Source of the DNA: Desulfopila aestuarii DSM 18488 | GTDB taxonomy: Bacteria; Desulfobacterota; Desulfobulbia; Desulfobulbales; Desulfocapsaceae | Reading direction: 5' to 3' | DNA length: 64,000 nucleotides | Assembly: GCA_945863875.1 (NCBI GenBank) | Contig: CAMBBS010000004.1 | Location: 62,001 to 126,000 of the forward strand | Shown here: positions 49,538-59,782 of the stretch, piece after piece | How the letters are laid out: each line of letters starts with the position of its first letter | How positions within the stretch are numbered: position 1 is the stretch's first letter | Position numbers and translations under genes: made by a program | Notes under the pieces: model-generated | Seen by the model: the letters and a program-made list of their open reading frames with translations, nothing else | Told to the model about the DNA's origin: nothing | The model's database searches: none

Positions 49538-49890
49538 AATGCCAACCTTTGATCCTTGCTTTTTATAAGTATGTCGCCCTGCCGCAGGGACCCGGAAACA
49601 ATTTTTTCCACCGCCTTCTGCCAGCCGCCGATGACCGCATCGAGCACGGTAACTTTTTTCCAGACCAGGAATCTGTAATGCACATCCTCTATCCCGCCGC
49701 AGACAACATCGGTGATGTTTTCTTCAACGGCCATCTGGCACAGCGCCTCGTCCGAGGGCCGTTCCAGAATGATAATTTTCGGTTCGCTGGTTGTCGCACC
49801 GTTTTTGAAGCGGACGATGAGTATTTCCGTCGCCAGATCAAATCGCGGGGCGATAAAATCGCCCTGTATAGGGATTAAAAGCTTCTGCAT
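49534..49890 (-). CDS. NifX/NifB-C-terminal-like (dinitrogenase FeMo-cofactor type) domain protein
   Basis: QGDFIAPRFDLATEILIV...DVVCGGIEDVHYRFLVWKKVTVLDAVIGGWQKAVEKIVSG. Confidence 0.6.
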   Translation of the reverse strand: MQKLLIPIQGDFIAPRFDLATEILIVRFKNGATTSEPKIIILERPSDEALCQMAVEENITDVVCGGIEDVHYRFLVWKKVTVLDAVIGGWQKAVEKIVSGSLRQGDILIKSKDQRLAL

Positions 49891-49901
49891 AGGGGGTCCT
49901 G

Positions 49902-51377
49902 TTAATCTTGTAAGCCGTATTTCTTCATTTTCCGCCAGAGTTTCATCCGTCCCCAGCCGAGGCCTTCGGCAACTTTGGTTCTGTTGCCCCCATGCTCCTT
50001 GAGAGTTTCGACGATGTGTCGGCGTTCGATATCCGTCCAGCTCTCCTGGTTGTCTTGTCGTGTCGTATCGCTGTCTGGTGGTGGATTGTCGACCCTGACA
50101 TCTATGGATTTGGGCTCCGGCGCCGGGGCGTCCGCTGGTGATTGCTGCTCCAGCAGGTAGGGAGGTAAATGATCGGTGTTAATCTTTCTCCGGTTACAGA
50201 TATTCACGGCGTATTCAATAATATTGCTCAGTTCGCGTATGTTGCCGGGGTAGCCGTACGGCAGGAGAACCTCCATGGCATTTGGCGCAAAACCGACAAT
50301 GGTTTTGCTCAGTGCCTTGGTGAATTTCTGCAGAAAATAATCGAGCAGGTAGCGGATATCCCCGTCGCGTTCGCGCAGGGGCGGCAGGTGGATATGGAGA
50401 ACGTTGAGGCGATAGAAAAGATCCTCGCGGAAGGTGCTGTTGCGCACCTGCTCCCGGAGCGGTCGGTGCGTCGCGGCAATCATCCGCACATCAACAGAGA
50501 CCTTGTGCTCGCCGCCTACGGGGATAAATTCCCGATCGTCAAGCACGGAGAGCAGTTTGACCTGCAGGGGCAGCGGCATATCGCCTATTTCCGTGAGAAA
50601 AAGCGTCCCTTTGTCCGCCAGGCTGAACAATCCCGGCTTGTTACGGCTGGCCCCGGTAAAGGCCCCTTTCACATGGCCAAAGAGTTCCGACTCGAGTAGT
50701 CCCGCCGGCAGGGCGCCGCAGTTGATCTTGACGAAAGGAAACCTCGCCCGTGAAGATTTCTGGTGGATGATCTCGGCGATCTTGTCCTTTCCCGTGCCGG
50801 TTTCTCCGGTGATCATCACCGATGCATCGGTCTGGGCCAGAAGGGGTATCATGTCGAATACCTTTTGCATCTTCGGGCTGTAACCGACAAGCTCAAGCGA
50901 GGCGGAATTCCTCATGCCGGATTTGTGGGCCACCTCCCGGGCGGAAAGATCTTCGACAACGACCAGCAGGCCGCAATGGCTGCCCCCATGCTGATCGAGA
51001 ATGGCAATGCTGTATTGTACGGCTATCTTGCGCCGGTAGGAGTTGATGATATCACCTGTTACCGACAGTCCCTCTCCTGTCTGCATGACTTTATTGTAGA
51101 GCTGGCCCTTGTTGTTGCCGGTGTTGCTGCGGACGACCAGCTCGCCGTGAATTCCAGCGACCAGGTCGGTGGAGTAACCGGTCATCGCTTCCATCAGCCG
51201 ATTCATGACGATGATCCTGAACGAGTCGTCCAGGATCATCGCCGGATGCGGGATGCCTTCCAAAAGGACAGGGATATCAAGATTGAGGGGAACGTTCATA
51301 GCTTTATCCGTGGCCTCATTGTCGCTGGTTAGGAGAACGCTGCATGCCATCTTTTTTTGTTTGTACCATATTGCCAC
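49902..51377 (-). CDS. PAS-containing sigma-54-dependent transcriptional activator
   Basis: GETGTGKD, GAFTGASRNKPGLF, C-terminal Fis-like ERRHIVETLKEHGGNRTKVAEGLGWGRMKLWRKMKKYG. Confidence 0.92.
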   Translation of the reverse strand: MAIWYKQKKMACSVLLTSDNEATDKAMNVPLNLDIPVLLEGIPHPAMILDDSFRIIVMNRLMEAMTGYSTDLVAGIHGELVVRSNTGNNKGQLYNKVMQTGEGLSVTGDIINSYRRKIAVQYSIAILDQHGGSHCGLLVVVEDLSAREVAHKSGMRNSASLELVGYSPKMQKVFDMIPLLAQTDASVMITGETGTGKDKIAEIIHQKSSRARFPFVKINCGALPAGLLESELFGHVKGAFTGASRNKPGLFSLADKGTLFLTEIGDMPLPLQVKLLSVLDDREFIPVGGEHKVSVDVRMIAATHRPLREQVRNSTFREDLFYRLNVLHIHLPPLRERDGDIRYLLDYFLQKFTKALSKTIVGFAPNAMEVLLPYGYPGNIRELSNIIEYAVNICNRRKINTDHLPPYLLEQQSPADAPAPEPKSIDVRVDNPPPDSDTTRQDNQESWTDIERRHIVETLKEHGGNRTKVAEGLGWGRMKLWRKMKKYGLQD

Positions 51378-51396
51378 GTCTCCTCACCAACTATTT

Positions 51397-52920
51397 TCAA
51401 CCGCCGGCGGGGACCATCACCGTCATGCCCATCAATGGCCAGATGACCGTGACCGCCACCCAGACCATCACCATCAGCAGGATACTGGCGGGAACGCCGT
51501 AGAGGAAAAACTGAGCGGTGGTGAACTGTTTCGAGCTGTAGGCAATGGCATTGGGCGCCGCACCGACGAGCAGAATAAACGGCATACCGGCGGTGACCAG
51601 GGAGGAGAAGAGGATGACCTCGCCGGAAACCCCGAGGTAGGGCGCGACGACCAGGGCAACCGGCAGGGAAATCGCTATTGCCGCGACGTTCATGATGAAG
51701 TTGGTCATGATCATGACGAAAAAGGCCATGCCGAGGATAAAAACGATGCCGGAGGATTCTTGAAACAGCACCAGCCAGTTCACCGCCAGCCATTTGGCCG
51801 CGCCGGTATCCCAGAGACAGAAGCCGATGGACATTGCCCCGGAAAAGAGCAGAATGATATTCCAGGGGATATCTTCCAGATCCCTGATGGTGAGGATATT
51901 GAGAAGAAAGAAGGAGATGGTTGACAGAAGCAGAAGCCCGGTTTTGTCAAGGCCTTTCAAGGCTGGTACAAAGTTTTGCAGGGCGATTATCAGGATCACG
52001 GAAAAGACGATCGCGACTACCAGGATTTCATTCTTTGACCATCCTCCCAATTCGGTGTACATCGTTTTCGCCCGCTCTTTGAGCCCGACGATCCGGTCTT
52101 TTTCCGGCTTGCAGACCAGCATGAAAAACCCCCAGAGCAGAAAAATCATCAGCCAACCGACGGGAAACATATACAAGGTCAGTTGGAAAAAGGATATGTC
52201 CACGTTCATGATGTCCTTGTAAAACCCAAGGGCGACTGCGCCACGGGCAGCGCCCAGCAGGGTGATAATACTTCCCGCACCTGCCACATAGGCCATGCCG
52301 ATAAAAAGTCCTCGGCCGAAGCGAGTCGGGCCATCGTCTTCGGAGTAGAGGGCGTTGATGGTCATCAACAGAGGGAACATGGTCGCCGCCACGGCGGTAT
52401 GGGCCATGAGATGGGTGAGTACTCCCGTCATGACAAAACAGCCCAGGTAGATCATACTGGTGCGCTCTCCGATTATCGAGAGCATTTTATAGGCAAGCCG
52501 TTTGGTCAGTCCCGATTTGGTGAAGACCATGCCGATGACCAGCGAACCGAAGATGAACAGTACCGAGGGGTCCATGAAATCCCTGAAGGCGACCTTTGGT
52601 TCCCTGATTAAAAACAGTGCCTGGAGGGCGCCGATAGCCAGGCTGGTTACGCCGATGGGAACGACTTCGAAGACCCACCAGACGGCGGCAAGGCAGAAGA
52701 CCGCCAGGGCGCCTTTGGCCTGCTTGCTGAGCTCAAAGCTGACACCCAGGGGGTCGATGGCCGCCTCCCAGGGAGGGGAAAAGTAGACTCCGAGAAAGAG
52801 CCCAATGCCAAGAAGAATAAAGAAAATGCGTTTCCAATCAAACTGGAATTTTTTGGGGCCACCTGATTTTTCAACTGCTGTCAGGTCAGTAGCCTGAGCG
52901 ATATCTTTTGTCATAGTCAT
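51397..52920 (-). CDS. DASS/SLC13-family anion transporter
   Basis: Multi-TM; AFCLAAVWWVFEVVPIGVTSLAIG; TGAAKWLAVNWLVLFQESSG; MTNFIMNVAAIAISLPVA. Confidence 0.85.
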   Translation of the reverse strand: MTMTKDIAQATDLTAVEKSGGPKKFQFDWKRIFFILLGIGLFLGVYFSPPWEAAIDPLGVSFELSKQAKGALAVFCLAAVWWVFEVVPIGVTSLAIGALQALFLIREPKVAFRDFMDPSVLFIFGSLVIGMVFTKSGLTKRLAYKMLSIIGERTSMIYLGCFVMTGVLTHLMAHTAVAATMFPLLMTINALYSEDDGPTRFGRGLFIGMAYVAGAGSIITLLGAARGAVALGFYKDIMNVDISFFQLTLYMFPVGWLMIFLLWGFFMLVCKPEKDRIVGLKERAKTMYTELGGWSKNEILVVAIVFSVILIIALQNFVPALKGLDKTGLLLLSTISFFLLNILTIRDLEDIPWNIILLFSGAMSIGFCLWDTGAAKWLAVNWLVLFQESSGIVFILGMAFFVMIMTNFIMNVAAIAISLPVALVVAPYLGVSGEVILFSSLVTAGMPFILLVGAAPNAIAYSSKQFTTAQFFLYGVPASILLMVMVWVAVTVIWPLMGMTVMVPAGG

Positions 52921-53056
52921 AATTCTACCACCATAAATGTGGTGCCTCCCTATAGGCTGGGAAAAAGGCGCAAAGATCCGTTATCTGCAAAAATTGTCTG
53001 CAGCTCCTTTGGTCGAACAAATTGCCTTGCCGAAAATCACCTCCGGCGCAGGGTGG

Positions 53057-53497
53057 TTACCAGGCCTTGCTTTTCAGGATGTTTTCGATCTCCTCTCTCG
53101 ATTTTTTCTGCAGAATCAGGATTCGTTTGTCTTTTGCTTCGGCGATTTTTTTGAGCAGCTCCTGGATGTCTACCGGTTTTTCCAGGAAGTCCTCGGCCCC
53201 GAGCTTCATAGCCTCGGTGCTCTTCTTGATGGAACCCTGGCCGCTGAGCATGATGATCTCCGCCTCCGGGTGGTTTTCCTTGATCTGTTTCAAGGTCTCC
53301 AGGCCGTCCATGCCGGGCATGGCCAGATCGATGACGATGGCGTCGAATTCCTGTTTGTCCACCAGGCTGATCGCCTCTTCGCCGCGGGTTGCCCCGGTCA
53401 CCTTGAGGCCCCGTACTTCCAGTCGCTGGGTGAGGGTTTTGAGAAAATCATCCTCATCATCCACCAGCAAAACTTTGGCGTGCAGATTTTTTTCCAT
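53057..53497 (-). CDS. Response regulator receiver protein
   Basis: LLVDDEDDFLKTL..AIVIDLAMPGMDGLETLKQI..MLSGQGS..EKPVD. Confidence 0.9.
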   Translation of the reverse strand: MEKNLHAKVLLVDDEDDFLKTLTQRLEVRGLKVTGATRGEEAISLVDKQEFDAIVIDLAMPGMDGLETLKQIKENHPEAEIIMLSGQGSIKKSTEAMKLGAEDFLEKPVDIQELLKKIAEAKDKRILILQKKSREEIENILKSKAW

Positions 53498-53531
53498 ATT
53501 GTGTGGCTCCTTTAAAAGAATATTAAAACGG

Positions 53532-54752
53532 TCAGGTTGTCGCTACCTTGTGCGAATGAACCTTGTCGTTGGCTGCTTTGATTGTTGCCGAGAGCTCTTC
53601 AATATTCACCGGCTTGTTCATATAGGCGAATGCGCCAAGTCGCATACATTCATCCATATCCTTGGTGGTGCCATGGCCGGTGAGGATGATCACCTCTATC
53701 TCGGGCGCCAGTTCTTTTGTTTTGCGCAGCACCTCAACACCATGGAGGCCGGGCATCTTCAGGTCGAGAACCATGACCTCAGGTTGATCCTCGGCGATCA
53801 GTTCAAGTGCCTCCTTGCCGTCGTAAACACCGTAGGTGCCGACATCACGACTGATGAGGCGCTGTGAAACCGTCTGGACAAAGTCCCGTTCATCGTCGAC
53901 GAAGAGCACCTTGGAAGGAAGTTCGAATTTCTGTTGTCGATAGACATTATCGGCATAGGTTTTCCGTGTTTCCACGGTAACGTCCTCAACTCCCGGCAGT
54001 TGTTTGACAAGCTGAGTCAGATCTTTTTTCAGGCCGCTGAAGTTCAAGGCTGTATTTGGCACGACCAGGGTGATGTTGCCGCCATCCGCCCTGACTTCCG
54101 CTTTATGTCCGTTGTTGAGCAGGAGTTGTTCTGTCTGCGCCACCAGTTTCATGTTCTGCACGGCCTTCTGGGACTCGGCAGTACGCAGGACGGAGGTTTT
54201 GTGAAAGTAGCCGAGAATTTCTTTGGTGATCTGGCGATGATTCAGGTCCTCGGCCGGAACGAGCAGGTCATAGAGCGTGCTGTCATAGGCCTCTTTCTGA
54301 AAAAGAAAATCGGTCCAGCTGAAGGCACTGATGTCATGGTTACGGATGTTTTTTTGCGCGTCTTTTTTCGACAGACCTTCGGCCATGGCACGTTCTATGC
54401 GTCGATCTTTTTTATCAACGAGCAGTACTCGCAACACCTCAGTAATCCGAGGAGAAATAAGAGAAGTGAGAAAGCCGTAGAACAGATACTCGTCGGGCGA
54501 GCTGAGTTTGTCGGCCAGCAGCAGGCGAAACATGTTGACGGTTTTTTCTCTCTCAAGGGTGAACTGGTTGAAAACAGATGTCTTGGAGTAGAGCATCTTG
54601 CGCAGTCGCTCAGGATTGGCGTCGAATTGGGCGGCGGTTTCTTGTAACAGATTTTCGTCGGTATAGACCTTCAGGGTAAGAGTGCTGGAAAGCTCACCGA
54701 TAATACCGGACTCGAGTGTAGGTAGACAGGGAAATAATGCGATTGATGACAT
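53532..54752 (-). CDS. Cytidylate kinase-like domain fused to response-regulator receiver domain
   Basis: Kinase-like SVFNQFTLEREKTVNMFRLLLADKL..RVLLVDKKDRRIERAMAEGLSKKDAQKNIRNHD; REC VLFVDDERDFVQ..VMVLDLKMPGLHG. Start at MSSIALF after GGGAGG. Confidence 0.75.
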   Translation of the reverse strand: MSSIALFPCLPTLESGIIGELSSTLTLKVYTDENLLQETAAQFDANPERLRKMLYSKTSVFNQFTLEREKTVNMFRLLLADKLSSPDEYLFYGFLTSLISPRITEVLRVLLVDKKDRRIERAMAEGLSKKDAQKNIRNHDISAFSWTDFLFQKEAYDSTLYDLLVPAEDLNHRQITKEILGYFHKTSVLRTAESQKAVQNMKLVAQTEQLLLNNGHKAEVRADGGNITLVVPNTALNFSGLKKDLTQLVKQLPGVEDVTVETRKTYADNVYRQQKFELPSKVLFVDDERDFVQTVSQRLISRDVGTYGVYDGKEALELIAEDQPEVMVLDLKMPGLHGVEVLRKTKELAPEIEVIILTGHGTTKDMDECMRLGAFAYMNKPVNIEELSATIKAANDKVHSHKVATT

Positions 54753-55066
54753 GTTGGGTCCTCCCTCGTAAAACAATTTTGATCTGCAGTAATAAACCGT
54801 GTATAAAGCCTTTACTACCATTTTGCACCTTCCGTGCCAGTCGCTCATGAATGAAAAATATCGTGTAAATCAGCAGCCCTAGGCTGAATTCGATTTCAGC
54901 GGACGATGTGTATCGTTTCGTATTGCTGTATCGTTATGTTTCATTATGTAACTTATTGTATTGGGAGGAGCGGCTGTCTGGCAATATTTTCGTATCGGCA
55001 AGGACGTGCTGCATGTTTTTTAAAGAGGATATTGTATCAATAAGTAACTGATGGTGGATCATCAGC

Positions 55067-55078
55067 GGGGGGGGGGGG
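55067..55078. repeat. Homopolymeric G12 tract
   Basis: atcagcGGGGGGGGGGGGaggtaat. Confidence 0.8.
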
Positions 55079-55366
55079 AGGTAATCCGGTAAATATCTTG
55101 CTCGTGATGGGCAGTTCATATTTCTGCCGCGGTACGTGGGGGAGGATGAGTTTTGAGTTTACATTGAGATATTTTGGTTATCACCTGTCCGGTATCCCAC
55201 GGTTCCCTTTATTTTTGCGCATCCGGGGGGATAAGGCTCTGCTCTGACCCTGCTCTGCAGCACGTGCTTTAGCTGCAGGGTATGCATTAAAAAAAATCCG
55301 GACAGAAAGCAGCGGCCTTCCATCCGGAAACGTAGCGTTTATAACCGATATGTTTCCTTCCGGTAA

Positions 55367-56014
55367 TCAGGTGGTCACGGGCAGGATGGTAATTTCCACC
55401 CGGCGGTTCATGGCAGGGTCGGAGGAGATAGGCCTGCTTTCTCCGTAACCGATGGCCCTTATTCGTGCGGGGTTGACACCTTGTTGCGTCAAAGCGTTAG
55501 AAACTGCTTCGGCCCGGCGCATTGACAGCTGCTGGTTGTATTGTTCCGGGCCGGTGGAATCGGTATGGCCGCCAACCTCTATCTGGGTTTGATTGTACTT
55601 ATTCAGGACATTGGCCATTCTTGAAACTTCCGAATATCCTCCGGGCAAAAGGACGGCGGAATCATGATTGAAAAATGTCTCTCCTTTAAACGTGGCAACC
55701 AGAACGTCTTCGCTCCGGCGAACACTGGCCGCGTCCGAGGAGGCCATGACATTTCTGAGATCCTGCTCCTGATTATCCATGTACTTACCAACCTGGTTAC
55801 CGGCTATTCCACCCAGCGCGGCACCAATTCCGGCACCTATGAGTGTCCCTTTTGTGTCCCTGCCGATGACCTGACCCAAAACGGCCCCCAATCCGGCCCC
55901 CACTCCTGCTCCTACTGCCGTCCCCTGTTTCTGGTTTGTGTCGAGGCTGGCGCAGGATGAAAGCGATGCGATGAGGGCGGAACAAACAATAATGTGTGTT
56001 AATGTCTTTTTCAT
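55367..56014 (-). CDS. OmpA-family lipoprotein with glycine-zipper region
   Basis: Lipobox LSSCAS; GAGVGAGLGAVLGQVIG; OmpA VGGHTDSTGPEQYNQQLSMRRAEAVSNAL. Confidence 0.9.
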   Translation of the reverse strand: MKKTLTHIIVCSALIASLSSCASLDTNQKQGTAVGAGVGAGLGAVLGQVIGRDTKGTLIGAGIGAALGGIAGNQVGKYMDNQEQDLRNVMASSDAASVRRSEDVLVATFKGETFFNHDSAVLLPGGYSEVSRMANVLNKYNQTQIEVGGHTDSTGPEQYNQQLSMRRAEAVSNALTQQGVNPARIRAIGYGESRPISSDPAMNRRVEITILPVTT

Positions 56015-56361
56015 TGCGACTCCCTTAAATAATACAGTTGTTGTTGCTGCAGTTGTGCTGCACAAAATTATTCTGTTTTAATTGATTGCTATGATAGTGA
56101 TAAAGGTCGCACTTGTCCATGGCGTTTGGAACTATTGCTGAGGAGCAGGCGGCAGTGCCGGCACTGGAAACGTCTCCCTTTACCATACGCTCTTTTCTGA
56201 TGCCTTCAGGAATGTGCTTGAAATATTAATGAGTTGTCTTATAAATATATGAGGTGTATCCAGCTAAACCGCGAATCAGGATGTAAGGTCCAGCTACCTT
56301 TTTCAGACCGTCACTGGGCCGAATTGTTCTCGCCGATTTTTACGTAACAAACCGTAGCCAG

Positions 56362-58449
56362 GTGATTAGCATGAGCAAACCGGTAAAATACTTTATGATG
56401 GCTGTTGTTTTCATCGCTATAGTAATCATCGCCGGAGGAGCGGCCATTACAATGCTTGTCGACGTCGGACGCTACAAGTCTACCATCGAGCAACTGGTCA
56501 CCAAGAAAACCGGTTACCCCCTGATCCTTGGCGGCGACATCGGCCTGTCGCTATTCCCCTGGTTTGGTCTCAGTTTCGCCGAGCTGCAGCTGGATAATCC
56601 CAACGGATTTACCGGTAAAAATTTTCTTCGTATACATGGTTTTCAGGCACGGCTCAAGGTGCTGCCGCTGTTGTCACAAAATGTGGAAATTAGCAGCTTT
56701 GTCGTCAATCAGCCGGAGATATTTCTCGAAAAAAATGCAAAAGGTATCTGGAATTGGCAGAAACTGACTGAGTTAACTAACACTCCACCCGCTGCCGCAT
56801 CCGCAAAGACAATGGCACCTGCTGCCGGCGAGAGTGTCAAACAAGCTGGAGAGAAGATTCTGGGGCGGGACGGTTTTGCTCTACAGTCACTTGTTGTTGG
56901 CGAATTTGCCATAACCGACGGCCGGATTCATGTCAACGATCTGCAGAACAAGGTGAAACATGAGGTGTCTGATTTCAATCTGCAGCTTGACGACGTTTCC
57001 CTCGATACCTCCATCAAAATAACCCTGTCGAGCCGGCTCGATGGAAAACCATTGAGCCTGAAAGGCTCGGCAGGGCCTGTCGGCGCAGACCCCGGCGCGG
57101 GCAGGCTTCAGCTGGATCTGGTCATTGAGGCCCTTGAAACCATGACCGTCGAGACCAGCGGCTATCTTGATGACCTCAAAGGACAAAAAAAATATAACCT
57201 TGACGTCAATGTGCAGACCTTCAGCCTTAAAAAGCTGTTTTCCGTTGTCGGTTTGCCTTTTCCTGTGGCAACCGCTGACCCGAAAGTTCTTGACAAGATC
57301 AGTCTTCAGACAAGTGTCGCCGGGGATGTCGGGCAGGTCGCCCTGTCGGATGTGAAAATTATCCTCGACGACTCGACCATTACTCTCGAGCTGACCGGCA
57401 AAGATTTTTCCCGCCCTGCCCTCGCCATTAACCTGGCCGTTGACGCCATTGATCTCGATCGCTATCTTCCACCTGCAGCACCGCAAAACAAACGGTCTTC
57501 CGGGCCGGAGCAATCCGGACCGGAGGTACAACCGACCGCCACTGTTTCATCGTCAGCAAAGAAAGCGCCGGTGAATTACGAACCCTTAAGGAAAATGGTG
57601 CTGCAGGCGACGGCGAAGCTTGGAAAAGTGCACGTACACGGCGGCACGGTGAACAACCTTGCGGTCGACCTTGCCGGAAAGAATGGCCTTTTTACGCTCA
57701 ATTCTCTGGGTATGGAGCTCTACGGAGGGAGCATCAACGCCACCGGGAAGGTCGATGTGCAAAAAAACATCCCGGTCACAGCCCTTAGCCTTACAGTGCA
57801 AAATGTTCAGGCAGGCCCCCTGCTCAAGGATTTTGCGCAAAAAGAGATCATCGAGGGCATGCTGATGGCGGAGGTTGCCGTCAATATGCAGGGGGATACT
57901 GCGCAGAGTATCAAAGAGTCCTTGAACGGCAAAGGAGATCTGCTCTTTTTGGATGGTGCTCTGCTCGGCTTGGACCTGGCCCAGATGGCCCGAACCATCA
58001 AGTCCGGCTTTACCCTGCAGCAGCAGGGGGAAAAGCCGAAAACCGATTTCGCCGAACTGCACGCCCCGTTCACCATAACCAACGGGCTGGTCAATACCCC
58101 GGAAACGACTCTGCGCTCACCTTTTATTCGGGTATCCGCAGCGGGCGGCGCCGATCTGGTCAGCGAGTCGCTGGACATGAAGGTCAAGCCGACACTGGTT
58201 GGTACGATTAAAGGACAGGGCGACGGGGAGGAACGACAGGGAGTGACGGTGCCGATCCTCGTCGGGGGAACTTTCAAGGCACCGAAATTCAGGCCCGATA
58301 TCGAATCTCTGGCCAAGGAGCGGATGCCGAGCAGTCAGGAACTCAGTGAAATCATCAAGACGGGCAAGGTTCCGGCCGAGACGAAAGAAAAATTCAAGGA
58401 AGATGTAGAGCAGGCCAAGGGGCTGCTGAAGGGGTTGTTTGGTAAATAA
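56362..58449 (+). CDS. AsmA family protein
   Basis: N-terminal TM, ITGYPLILGGDIGLSLFPWFGLSFAELQLDNP-type AsmA start and C-terminal FTITNGLVNTPETTLRSPFIRVSAAGGADLVSESLDMKVKP. Confidence 0.9.
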   Translation: MISMSKPVKYFMMAVVFIAIVIIAGGAAITMLVDVGRYKSTIEQLVTKKTGYPLILGGDIGLSLFPWFGLSFAELQLDNPNGFTGKNFLRIHGFQARLKVLPLLSQNVEISSFVVNQPEIFLEKNAKGIWNWQKLTELTNTPPAAASAKTMAPAAGESVKQAGEKILGRDGFALQSLVVGEFAITDGRIHVNDLQNKVKHEVSDFNLQLDDVSLDTSIKITLSSRLDGKPLSLKGSAGPVGADPGAGRLQLDLVIEALETMTVETSGYLDDLKGQKKYNLDVNVQTFSLKKLFSVVGLPFPVATADPKVLDKISLQTSVAGDVGQVALSDVKIILDDSTITLELTGKDFSRPALAINLAVDAIDLDRYLPPAAPQNKRSSGPEQSGPEVQPTATVSSSAKKAPVNYEPLRKMVLQATAKLGKVHVHGGTVNNLAVDLAGKNGLFTLNSLGMELYGGSINATGKVDVQKNIPVTALSLTVQNVQAGPLLKDFAQKEIIEGMLMAEVAVNMQGDTAQSIKESLNGKGDLLFLDGALLGLDLAQMARTIKSGFTLQQQGEKPKTDFAELHAPFTITNGLVNTPETTLRSPFIRVSAAGGADLVSESLDMKVKPTLVGTIKGQGDGEERQGVTVPILVGGTFKAPKFRPDIESLAKERMPSSQELSEIIKTGKVPAETKEKFKEDVEQAKGLLKGLFGK

Positions 58450-58574
58450 AAAGTGAAAATGATAAAGATGATTGCAATTGCTGCACGTTCCCTGGATAAT
58501 CATCTGGTTGCAGGATTCCGGCCGCTACTTCTCACAAACAGCAGTTATAAGATAATTTCAATCAGAGACAAAAT

Positions 58575-59699
58575 ATGCCACAGCAACGGTTGATAACAGC
58601 CAGACGGATAGTTGTAAAATTAGGCAGCAATGTCATTACAGCCAGGAACGGCTTGAATCTGGATGTGATCGAGGCCATATCCAATCAGATCAGTACGCTC
58701 ATGGACAAAGGGATCGAGGTAATCCTCGTGTCATCCGGGGCCATGGCTGCCGGGATGCGTAAAATGGGCATGGACCGTCGTCCGGACGAGATACCGAAAC
58801 GCCAGGCAATCTCCGCTATCGGCCAGAGCGGTGTGATGCACGCATACGAGAAAAGTTTTGCGGTGCATGATAAAAAAATTGCCCAGATTCTATTGACCGG
58901 AGATGACTTAACCAACAGGAAACGATATCTGAATGCGAGAAATACCCTGCACACCCTCATGGAATGGAAAATCGTGCCCATTATCAACGAGAACGATACC
59001 ATCATGGTTGAAGAGATAAAATTGGGCGATAACGACAATCTTGCCGCCATGATCTCCTTGCTGATGGATGCGGATTTCTTGTTCATCTTAACCGATATCG
59101 ATGGGCTGTATGATAAAGACCCACGGCAATTTACCGACGCCTGCCTGGTTCCAAAGGTTGAAAAAATTAAGAAAGAAATTGAAGAGTCTGCCAGTCATAT
59201 GCCCGGTACCTTGGGCACAGGAGGCATGCTCAGTAAAATCCAGGCCGCTCAGAAAGTGACCTCAGCGGGAATTCCTATGATAGTTGCCCGGGGGAGTATG
59301 GATAATGTGCTGCTGCGACTGTTTGCCGGTGAAGAGCTGGGAACCTATTTTGTGCCGAAAGAAGGCAAAATGGCCAGCAGAAAATGCTGGATTGCGCACA
59401 CCTTAGCCCCTAAAGGGAGCATCGTTATTGACGAAGGGGCGGTCCGTGCCGTCAAGCAGAATGGAAAAAGCCTGCTGCCCATAGGCATTGTCGCCGTTGA
59501 AGGAAATTTTGACGAAGGCGCCGCCGTTGCTTTCAAGACATCTGACAATAAGGTCATCGGGGTCGGTCTGACCAACTACAGCTCTGCGGATATCAATTTG
59601 ATAAAAGGATTGAAAACGTCACAAATCAAGGCCTGTCTCGGCGGCAAGCACTACGATGAAATCATCCATCGAGACAATCTTGTGTTGAAAGATTTCTGA
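58575..59699 (+). CDS. proB: Glutamate 5-kinase (kinase + PUA)
   Basis: RRIVVKLGSNVIT; VSSGAMAAGMRKMG; INENDTIMVEEIKLGDNDNLAAMIS; GTGGMLSKIQAAQKVTSAGIPMIVARG. Confidence 0.95.
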   Translation: MPQQRLITARRIVVKLGSNVITARNGLNLDVIEAISNQISTLMDKGIEVILVSSGAMAAGMRKMGMDRRPDEIPKRQAISAIGQSGVMHAYEKSFAVHDKKIAQILLTGDDLTNRKRYLNARNTLHTLMEWKIVPIINENDTIMVEEIKLGDNDNLAAMISLLMDADFLFILTDIDGLYDKDPRQFTDACLVPKVEKIKKEIEESASHMPGTLGTGGMLSKIQAAQKVTSAGIPMIVARGSMDNVLLRLFAGEELGTYFVPKEGKMASRKCWIAHTLAPKGSIVIDEGAVRAVKQNGKSLLPIGIVAVEGNFDEGAAVAFKTSDNKVIGVGLTNYSSADINLIKGLKTSQIKACLGGKHYDEIIHRDNLVLKDF

Positions 59700-59782
59700 C
59701 AGCTGGGCCTCTGTCAGGTATCTTTTTAATTATTGCTTTGAGCGGTGCGTAATGTTACTGCCCTGTTATTGCCGGTGGATAT

